A stretch of 64,000 bases of DNA, taken from the NCBI GenBank assembly GCA_034440615.1, contig JAOTOM010001606.1, positions 1-64,000 of the forward strand. The letters are read 5' to 3'. The notes below the pieces were generated by a model. The model searched no databases. It worked only from the letters and a program-made list of their open reading frames with translations, and was not told the origin of the DNA. The translations under genes and the position numbers were made by a program. The stretch comes from Ashinkailepas kermadecensis (taxonomy: Eukaryota; Arthropoda; Thecostraca; Neolepadidae). Shown in pieces: positions 55,157-64,000 of this stretch; the stretch's first letter is position 1; the number at the start of each line of letters is the position of its first letter.

Positions 55157-57079
55157 TCAGTTCCATGTACCTATTGTTGGTTTGATGGCGTGGGTGTGGT
55201 TGGATTTGTGTTGTGTTGAGTTGTGTTCTGTCCATTTGTTCTGTTGATGTTGGCGAATGTGGCGTTGTAGGAGTGCTTTGCAGTCGTCTACCGAATATTC
55301 CATGCTAGTGTAAGTGTTCAATGCTAAGGCTTGCTTTGCGAGCCAATCTGCTTCTTCGTTACCTGGGATGTTGGCGTGTCCCGGAATCCAGAGGAAAGAA
55401 AAGTTTAACTTTACGTTATGGGCCACGAATTGTTGGATTATATCAATGAAGTGATGTGGAGAGTCGTGGGTGTTGGTAATTGACTGGAGGACAGATTTGG
55501 AGTCTGAGCAAATTACTACGTTTCTAGCTTTACGTCTCTTGAGAATGGTGATGGCGGCCAAAATGGTCCCTGCTTCAGCGGAGTAGATGGAGAAGTTATC
55601 CGGTAGACGCTTTGAAAGTCTGAGACCTGCTCCAGTGATGCCGATGCCTACCTTTGCCTCGTGTTTCGACCCATCCGTGCATACCAGTGATTTGTGTTTG
55701 TTGTCATCGGCGAACTTGTGGAAGAGGCCAAGAATATCCGCCGATGTGATAGTGGATTTCTTTTCCGATATCAAGTACTCGACCTTTGATTGACTGAAAG
55801 TCCAAAATTGCCTAGTGGGCGATCGAGTTGCAGTGGATTGCATTGCGAAGTTTAGATCTGAGAGAGCCGTGGAAATTTGAATGCTATATGGTGGAAGCTT
55901 GCGCGCAAATCCGCTCTTGTCGTATCTATCAGGCGTAAAGCAGCGCTGTGCTGGATTATTTTGTATGCACTTGACTTTGATGTGGTAGCGGCACAGCTGT
56001 TGTGTCCTCCAGTCGTGGAGTGGGGGCGTGTTTGAGTCCACTAGTAGACTGGCTATCGGTGTGGTGCGAAGGGCCCCTGTGGCTGCTCTGATGCAGCTGT
56101 TTTGGATGATTTCTAATTTTCGGCTCTGACTTTCTGAAATGTTGGCAAAAATGATGCTGCTGTATTCTAGGATGGGTCGTATGATTGATGTGTACAGTCG
56201 TAGTAGTGTTTTCCTGTCTCCGCCCCAGTCTGTGCCTGCAAGTGCTCGGAGTATGTTGACGCGCTTCGCACATCGCTTTGAGATGGTGGTGATGTGGGTG
56301 TTGGAACTGAGTTTTTCGTCTAAATGTACTCCTAAGAACTTGAAGCATTTCACCTGTTCGATGGCCTTGCCATCGATTTTAAGTAGAGTTTTGGGTGTTG
56401 GGCGGAGACGGCTATATGTGACGGTGGCCGATTTTTCTGCGGACAGGGTTAAGCCCCAAGTTTTGCACCACTTTGCAATGTGGTCTAGTCCTGCTTGAAT
56501 GGTTTTTTCCCCTTTAAGGAAGCATTGTGATGTTGTCCAAATGGCTATGTCGTCCACGAAAAGTGAGTACTTAAGTGAAGTGTCAGTGTGGTCAGCAAGT
56601 ATGTCGTTGATCATGATGATGAAGAGGCTCGGTGAGAGCACGCTCCCCTGAGCCAGGCCCTGCTCCTGTGTTGTGGTGTTTGATGTGACACTGCCGCATC
56701 GGACCTTAAGGGTCCTGTCTCTAAGGAAGTTGAGAATAAAGTGTGCCATGTGTCCGCGTAGGCCTATCTTGTGGAGTTTGTGTGCCAGTGCGGATTTGTG
56801 TACTCGGTCAAATGCGGCAGTGATGTCCAAGTAGGCAGCTACTGTTGTGCGTTTGATGCGTAGACCACTTTTTATGTCATATACTAATCTAATGAGATTG
56901 TCTGTGGTTGATTTTTGACGCTGGAAGCCGCACTGAAATTCGTCGAGCAGGTCGTTGTCTCCCAGAAATTTCCTCAATCGTGTGTTGACCATACGTTCGA
57001 CTAACTTGCTGGCACAGCTAGTGAGTGAGATGGGTCTATAACCTTTTGGGGTGGAGTGATCTTTGTGCGGCTTTGGCAA
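55157..57079 (-). pseudogene. LINE A copy B: RT and RNase H (640 codons open)
   Basis: One frame holds KGYRPISLTSCASKL, TTVAAYLDITAAFDRVH (motif A), the catalytic YSLFVDDIAIW, FKFLGVHLDEKLS, SIIRPILEYSSIIF, and RNase H with VCTDGSKHEAKVG, IYSAEAGTIL, VICSDSKSVL and WIPGHANIPGNEEAD. It ends where TCA (Ser in copy C) has become TGA after GTWN. The C-terminal zinc motif is still present beyond the stop (about 54870-55156). Both enzymes look catalytically complete, so this is the best copy for recovering the family's features. Confidence 0.9.
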
Positions 57080-58364
57080 TGGAATGACTACGCTCTCTCG
57101 TCAGGATGCCGGAAACGTGTCGCTTTCGTACAGTTCATTTATGGCCGTTAGTAGGTACGTTAGAGAGTTTTTGCTAAATCGTTTAAGAAACTAGTAATGG
57201 ATGTCGTCCGGCCCAACCGACGTGTTTCCACACTTGCTGAGGGCAAGGTGTAATTCGTGCATAGTAAACGACTGATTGTAGATCTCTCTATTGCTAGAGC
57301 TGAAACTTGCTTTGGAGGCAAGGGCGTCTAGTGTTGTCGTAGTTGCTGTTGCCAGATACGCTGGCGTAGTGTAGTTTAAAGTGGTCTACGACTGGTTGAG
57401 GGTCAGTGATGTGCTGTCCTTTCACCGTCAGCTGGGGGAATGGGCCTGGTGGTGGGCGTTTCAGGTTGAAGCGCTTCATCAGGTCCCAGATTCTGCCGGT
57501 AGGGGTGAACCTATTGAATTGAGAAGCAAAAGCCTGCCAACTGTTTTGTCGCGCTGTTCGAATTGTGTACCGGCAGTGTTTTTGAGATTGTCTGTATGCT
57601 GAAAGGTGTGCTTCGCAAACGCATCTTTTGAATTGTTTGTGGGCACGGCGCCGTGCTGCGATTGCCCTTTGACAGTCCGGAGTCCACCATGGCGTAGATG
57701 CCTTTTTCGTAGGTTTGTTACTTTTTGGGACTGAGTCTCGTGCTGCTGAACTGATGGCCCTTAGGATTGTCTCGATCTTACTGGTCTCTGGAGTTGTTAG
57801 GTTGAGGTCCACCTGCTCCTCGAATTTAGCCCAGTCCGCTCTTTTCAAGTTCCAAGATTGTCTAAATAGCTTTGTGTAGTGGATAGCGTCCGTGCTGAGC
57901 CTAATTGAGATTGGGTAGTGGTCGCTCAGCCCGGGAACGTCTGAAACTGACCAGTCAAAAAGTGAGCTAAGTCGTTGGGAGCAGCACGTTAAGTCAATGC
58001 AACTGTCCGATCCTCCTAAGGTCGAGTTGTAGCGGGTGGCGGCCCCGATGTTAAGAAGTACTAGGTTGTGGTCCGAAATAAACTGTTGAATTTCGCGTCC
58101 TCTAGTGTCAGTATGGTCGCTTCCCCAGGAGGGGTGTTTAGCATTAAAGTCTCCCATAAGGAGAACTGGTGGAGGGGCCTGAAGCAGCAAGTCGCTCAGC
58201 TCCTGTGGTGTGGGGGTTTTAGCTGACGGCGAGATGTATAGTGAAATGACTGTGGTTTGGCAATGGGCAATTTTGAGGCTGACTGCTACGCAATTCAGGG
58301 GAGTATTTAACGTTACTCGACGGTGAGGTATGCTGTTTGAAATGAGTATGGCTGCACCCCATTT
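57080..58364 (-). pseudogene. LINE A copy B: endonuclease and linker
   Basis: The frame 57294-58364 contains WGAAILISNSIPHRR, VISLYISPS, LLMGDFNAKHPSWGSD, CIDLTCCSQRL and GLSDHYPISIRL, an AP-type LINE endonuclease lacking its first 80-100 residues. A linker rich in Arg/Gln leads to the RT. The 14-bp deletion near 57330 shifts the frame, and the TGA at 57101-57103 stops it again just before the RT motif VVIPLPKPH. Confidence 0.85.
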
Positions 58365-59227
58365 CAGGGGCGTCGATTTGTATCCTTTTGCGGGGGCCAT
58401 GCCCCCCCCAATGCTGATCTTGGCCCCCCCCAATGTTGATTTGGGCCCCCCAATAACACATGCTATTTTTATGCTGATAAAAAGCTAAAGAAAAAAAAGA
58501 ATAAAAACACTGTGTTAGGTACATAGAAAACTTAGTTGATGTTAACCAGCAAATTTTGTACTGAAAAAGAACAGATTTGGATTAGATAGTGGACTGAGTA
58601 TCCAACTTTTGCTCCACAATTCAAAATTATGTGCAAAAAAAACAAAATAGCTAGATTTCCCTCCACTGTGCAAGGAAAACTTATGGCATAAAATGTTAAG
58701 ATTCGCTGATGATGCATTTTAAACCAGATTGTCTTTTTTTTAAATGTTAAGCCACAAAACAACAATTGGATTGTCATACTGATGTTTGTACACACCACCA
58801 ATGGCAAAACCACACGCATATGAGCTTAAACAGGAAACAATCCATTCTTAATTTCCAGTCATTGTCAAACCTGCAAACTTCAGCTCTGCCAGCTTATGAT
58901 ACCATGACAGAGAAAAGTCAGCAAGAAGCTGCATGGCCACTGCATTATAATTGGTATTCCTAAAAGAATAAAAAAAAGAAAGCTATGGCTCACATGACTT
59001 TTAAGCAAACCTTACAGTCCTACACGACCAATTCTATACAAGAAATAGCCTTGACAAGACCAATGACTCGTACGCCGCAAAAACACCATTATTAAACGCC
59101 GCAAAAATACCATTATTTTAAAAGGTACACCAAAGTTCGCATTCAAACCTTGATGACGTCACAGGTTTTCATTCGTATATTGCAGAAATTGGTAGCATCA
59201 GGCAAGTTTCAATTTCACTGCACATGG

Positions 59228-59446
59228 GTGGGGGAGTGACTTTTTCAGGCGTACCGGACCACAGAGGTCATTTGCGCCACCTTTGAAGCGAGTACGTTAC
59301 ATGTCTGACTATAAAAGCGGGTGTTTGCGATCAAAGTGCAGGCATGTGGACGTTTACGTAAAGGGAATTTTACGTTATAGTTTGTGTGATATTTTAGGCG
59401 CTGAAGGCGGAGCTAGGATGGGGACATCCCCCTAATGTCTAGATGG
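59228..59446 (-). mobile_element. Old LINE A 3'-end fragment in S2
   Basis: The counterpart of 20845-21066, with the same limits and neighbours. Confidence 0.75.
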
Positions 59447-59859
59447 CAGGGGCGTCGATTTGTATCCTTTTGTGGGGGCCAGGACCCCACCAATGTTGAT
59501 CTTGGCCCCCCCAATAACATATGCTATTTGTATGCTCATAAAAATGTTGAAGGAAAAAAGAAGAAAAACACCATGCTAGGTAAATAGAAAATGTAGTTGA
59601 TGTTAACCAGCACATTTTGTAATGAAAAAAAAACAGGTTTGGGTTAGATAGTGGACGGACTCTCCACCTTTTGCTCCAAAATTCAAAATGGTGTGCACAA
59701 ATACCAATTGTCATTGTCAAACTTGCATACAATCCAGTCCCGTGAACAACAATCAGTTATCATTGAGAGTGTGGATATACAAACTATAATTAACCTCAAC
59801 AGCCCTCTCATCACACTATTAGCTTGATATTTACCTGGTACCTAGGCACCTAGGTACAT
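59447..59859 (+). repeat. Repeat X in S2 (counterpart of 21067-21498)
   Basis: CAGGGGCGTCGATTTG start, somewhat shorter than its S1 counterpart in the C-rich part. Confidence 0.7.
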
Positions 59860-59948
59860 GCTGCAGAAAAACTTAGAAGAGCTTGTGAAGTGGTCCAAAA
59901 ATGGCAGATGAAATTAAATTTTGATAAGTGCAAAATCATGCATGTATG
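59860..59948 (+). mobile_element. CR1 RT fragment in S2
   Basis: Same fragment as 21499-21587, with a small deletion that breaks the frame (AAGTGGTCCAAAAATGG). Confidence 0.75.
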
Positions 59949-60236
59949 CAGGGGCGTCGATTTGTATCCTTTTGTGAGGGCTATGGCCCCACCAATGTTG
60001 ATCTTGCCCCCCCAATGTTGATTTGGGCCCCCCCAATAACCTATGCTATTTTATGCTGATAAGAAAGCTAAAGGGAAAAAATGAAAAACACCATGCTAAG
60101 TAGAAACATTGATGTTAACCAGCACATTTTGTACTGACTAGAAACAGATTTGGATTAGATAATGGACCGACTCTCCACCTTTTGCTGAAAAATGTAAAAT
60201 TGTGTGCAAAAACAAACAAAACAGCTGGAATTCCCT

Positions 60237-60485
60237 CCACTGTGGAAGTACAGCTTACACATCTTTCTAGGTTGGTTGGTTGGTTATTTGGGTTTACGGG
60301 CGCATTGACTGCGTTGGTCATACAGCGCCCATACAACTTTTCTTGTTCTCACCTTAAAGCACAATAATACCCAAAAGCTTCCGAAAAAAAACTACAACCA
60401 TGTTCACAAAAAAGATAATTTTGTATTCAAAATCAGCTTAGGTTAGGTTAGGCTCGGTTATGTTTCTTTTTTAAGGTTGAGAATT
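60237..60485. other. S2-specific segment absent from S1
   Basis: About 250 bp including a GGTTGGTTGGTTGGTT tract and an AT-rich part. S1 joins the two sides directly at 21885. The flanks show no duplication in S2, so deletion from S1 is likelier than insertion here. Confidence 0.65.
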
Positions 60486-63400
60486 TTCAGAAAATAAATT
60501 AAGTGAAATTATAATTTAGTTTAATTTTTGTTCTCAAAAGATAGGTTAGGATAGGCTAGGTTAGGTTTTGTTGCATGAAAAAAAACATGTATGTTTATGC
60601 GATGTTACCGAACTCAAAGCCTTTTTGGCATTATTTTGCTCACAACCTGAAAAGTAAGCAAAGAAAATAAGTGGGTCGAATCATCTTAGTCACCTTCATA
60701 AACATGGTACTCTGCATATTTTTTTTGTCTTAAAATAAAAAAAGAACACCTTAGACTGCAAGGTTACCAAATAATTAGCAATTTTTGGGGGAAACTTTTT
60801 TTGAATTTTTTAACAAAGTTTTCCAACTTGAAAAGCCTAAACTAACCTAATTTAACCGAACCTAACCCATTTGCTTGCTATATGGAGGCAAATGTGTGTA
60901 AAAACTTGTCTTGTTACCACCTTAAAGCACAATAATACCGATTTGGCTAGGTTAGGCTAGCTTAGTTGTTTACCTTGGAAAAACTGTTCAATCATTTTCA
61001 AAAATAAAATAAAATCGGAAATTTTCCTTCAAAAGCAGCTGACATTAGGGTCGGGTAAGTTGGGTTCGGTTGTTCAAGTTATAAAATTTTCAGAATATAT
61101 ATTGCTTAATTTTTGTTTCTATTTTTTTTCTCCAAAGCCGGGGCGTCGATTTGTATCGACAGACACTAGCGCGTAATAAATGTCACACATCGTGATGGGC
61201 GTTCCTCAGAACATCCAACATCGTAACATCCAAAGAAAAAATTCCAGTTACAGAAATTCCAGCGCCTAAAGTCTAAATTGGAGGTTACAGTGACAAATGT
61301 GACGGAGGTAAGACATTTGTGGTGCAATTGCGCGCAGTGCTTAATCGGGAGGCCAATCTTATGTGACGTCGTACTGATTCGTTTTTGTACTTCGCACATT
61401 CTGATGTAACTGCGGATTGGTGTGATTTTAAATAGTGAATAAATAGCTTGCTGATATTTAATTCCCAAAAGAACAGTAGTTGAAGAAGTTGGCAGGTAAG
61501 CGTGAAAAAGTCCAGTCCATGCTTTTTTCTGATTTGTGCTCAGGGTTTCCATGTTAATATCACATAACTACCACGTTTGTCTTCAAGAAAAGCTGTTTTT
61601 AGTTTACTTTTATTCATATTTTCATTCCACTGCTCTTAATGCCCTTTCTGCCCAGGATTGGGCACCTAGTGTTGCATTTCCGTCCAGGGGTTGGCACACC
61701 TTTTGGTAAATTTACAGCTTAAGGTGATTTCTGATGTTCTGATGTTTCCATGCAATGTTTAGGAACGTGATGAACATGATGTTACTGCTCATTTTGGTAA
61801 ATTTGTGTTTTAAGGTGTTTTATGAATTCGTGGAATGTATGATTTCAATGCAATGTTTATGAATGTGACTCAGATGATGGGACCACTCATTTTCTATACA
61901 AATGCCTACATTTCAGGTTGGGAGCAAAATAACAGGAACAAAAAGCTTTGAATTAGGTGACATAGGGTAAAGTATGTTATTAAATAAAAAATGCAACATA
62001 ACCTAACCTAACCTAGCTTAACCTCCCCTTGGAGAAAAACAAAACCAAAACATCAAGTTGTAAAAATTTCAAGCAATGTATTTTTTTTAACAATTAAAAA
62101 ATGCAACCCAACTTAACCTAATCTAACATAAGCTGCTTTTAAAGAAAAAAGATCTATTTCTTTCAAATTTTGGAACAATGTTTGCAAAAAATGTCGAACT
62201 TAACACACTTAAACTAATCTAACATCACCAAACATAGCCCATTTGTTTGCTTTACGGAGGCAAATGTGTAATAACTTGCCTTGTTACCACCTTAAAGCAC
62301 AATAATTCTGGTTAGATTAGGTTGGGTTAGGTTTTTTTCATTTGTAAAAGTTCAAGAAAATAAGTTGCTAGATATGTTTCCAATCTTGTTTTTATAGTTT
62401 TCTCCAAGGTCAGCTTAGGCTAGGTTACATTAGGTTATGTTGAATTTTTAACGTATTTCTTTTAATTGCTATGTTACCTAACTCAAAGCCCATTTTTAAT
62501 GTTATTTTGTTCACAACCTGGAAAGTAAGCATTTGCACAGAAACTGAGTAGTGCCATCAGCTTAGTGACGTTCATAAACATTGCATTGTAAATTTAAATA
62601 AAAGAATATTAATAAAACACATAAAAGCACAAATTTAATGTCCTTTCCTCTGCAAATGCATGTCTTTCAATTGGGAGTAAAAAATAACACCAAAAAAAGG
62701 GTGTGGAGTAAGGAAATATAGCATGCAAATAATGTTCAAGATGTATGATAACCTTACCTAATATAGCTCAACTTCCCATACAAGAAATTAATTGTATTTA
62801 ATTTATATTTTCGAGGCATTTTCTCAAATATTTTCAACTTAAAAAACCGAACCTAAGCTAGCCTGAACCGTTTATTATTTTTTTGTAGAAAAATCATTAA
62901 CACAAATTATTTACCAACAAATGATTTTTTTTATAACTTAGCCTAACCTAACCTGACAAACCTAACCCCTTTGTATGCTTCATGGAGGTAAAATGTGTGT
63001 AAAACTTGTCTTGTGGTTACCTTAAACTGTGATAATACCTGGCTTTTTGGGTAATTTTTCAGCTCATGGTACTCTCTGACTTCTTTGAATTTCATTTTTT
63101 AATGCAGTGTTTATTAATGTACTGAACATGATGTAACCGCTCATTTCCTCTGCAGATGCACACTTTTCAATGGTGAGGAAAAATAACATGGAAAAGGGGG
63201 CTTGGATTTGAGTAATATAGGATGAAAAATAATGTTCAGATAAAAAAAACAGGTAACATAACCTAACCTAACCTAGCCTAGACTTCCATGCAAGAAATGA
63301 TTATTTTATGCCAAATTTCCACCCCCCCATTTTTTTCTCAAACATTTTGAACTTAAAAAGTCTAACATAACCTAATCTAGCTTGAACCGTTTTTAAAGAC

Positions 63401-63790
63401 TTTTTCATTTACTAACTTACGACAAAAGCCTAGCCGAACGCAACTAGGCAAAACCTAGCTACTTTGAATGATTCGTGGAGGTAAAATGGGTGTAAAACCT
63501 GTATTGTGGTTACCTTAGACTGCAATAATATCTGTTTTTGTGCTACCTGGTGCACGTGATGAACCTCCATCTGCATGCTGCATGAGAGCATTGTACTTAT
63601 TGCTTCACAAAGAACAATAACATGTTGAAAGTACTATATTTTCAGGAATGGAATCCTGTGCTGATAACATTTTCTGAGTTATAAATTTGCAGATCAGATC
63701 TACATCATTTGTGTTAATAAATATGAGAAATTCATAGAAATGCATACACCGGTTTGTGGACAAGAAGTTATTCTGATGATTTCTGATGTA

Positions 63791-64000
63791 TTGGAAAATG
63801 ACAAATTTTCATGATGGAAGCAGGCAAAGTTAAAGTATTTATATCTCAATAAGTGGTCAATTCACTAACAAGACAGCAAATTCACTCAAATAGCACTCAA
63901 AATGCCAGGCGGCCCACTCTTTTTGCAAGTTTAAAATCGATGACAGTGCTTTCTTGAATCATGTTTAAAGCACATGAAGGAAATGTATTGCTGACACTTG
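63791..64000. other. No gene recognised
   Basis: Beyond the shared S block; AT-rich, with no motif or repeat seen to the window edge. Confidence 0.5.

Larger units (their letters stand above)
54018..58364 (-). mobile_element. LINE family A copy B, longest copy
   Basis: From a TA-rich tail at 54018 the minus-strand element runs through the 3' UTR (to about 54860), the RNase H C-terminus, RT (to about 57110) and endonuclease (to 58364), where repeat X begins. Only the start of the endonuclease and anything upstream is missing. Copy B lies head-to-tail with copy C. Defects are few: a stop at the RNase H/C-terminal junction near 55157, a stop at 57101-57103 and a 14-bp deletion near 57330. Confidence 0.9.
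58365..63790 (+). repeat. Duplicated block S2 (paralogue of S1, 16201-33968)
   Basis: Starting with repeat X at 58365, this block aligns with 16201-16426, 20041-24998 and 33430-33968. It lacks the L2 LINE, the MITE and the hAT-like element, and so shows their pre-insertion sites. It contains a LINE A fragment (59228-59446), X copies (58365, 59447, 59949), a CR1 fragment (59860-59948) and the same AT-rich body. No gene is seen. S1 keeps about 190 bp near 20317-20507 that S2 lacks. Confidence 0.9.

Overview
This window is animal nuclear DNA, most likely from an arthropod. Interstitial TTAGG-type repeats, a tRNA-derived SINE, RNase H-bearing I-type LINEs, L2- and CR1-type LINEs and a Gypsy LTR element support this; I cannot tell a crustacean from a chelicerate. 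There are no bacterial operons, rRNA genes or CRISPR arrays. The only host-type protein gene I can support is an SLC22-type organic cation transporter on the minus strand (8607-10824). It has no visible introns and carries at least one frameshift. Almost everything else is mobile or tandem-repeat DNA, nested several layers deep.

Layout. 1-345: 11-bp satellite. 2640-3200: 176-bp satellite. 3433-7421: truncated RNase H LINE ('family A', copy A, minus), itself split by an LTR-like insertion at 4402-5235. 8284-8453: tRNA-derived SINE. 8607-10824: transporter gene with a 54-bp coding minisatellite. 11617-12210: two GC-rich minisatellites. 14860-16200: fragments of LINE family A and of a second LINE family ('family E'). 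16201-33968: duplicated block S1, interrupted by an L2-type LINE (16427-20040), a 349-bp MITE (23429-23777) and an 8.4-kb hAT-like element filled with tandem and inverted repeats (24999-33429). 33969-34482: foldback repeat. 34540-40180: nearly complete but broken LINE E (ORF1, endonuclease, reverse transcriptase, RNase H; minus). 42570-43450: two tandem arrays. 43733-45965: broken CR1-like LINE (minus). 46230-46930: AT microsatellites and hairpin repeats. 46988-58364: two head-to-tail LINE A copies (C and B), with a 5.5-kb Gypsy-type LTR retrotransposon (47096-52605) inserted in copy C. 58365-63790: block S2, the paralogue of S1 without the L2, MITE and hAT-like insertions.

The most useful property of the window is this paralogy. 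S2 gives a pre-insertion 'empty site' for three insertions in S1, and LINE A copies B and C do the same for the LTR-like insertion in copy A and the Gypsy element in copy C. Target-site duplications can therefore be read directly: 8 bp for the hAT-like element, 8 bp for the MITE, 5 bp for the Gypsy element, 5-6 bp for the LTR-like insertion, and none for the L2 LINE. No autonomous element here looks intact: every LINE and the Gypsy element carry frameshifts, stops or truncations. The best candidate for something undescribed is the 8.4-kb hAT-like element.
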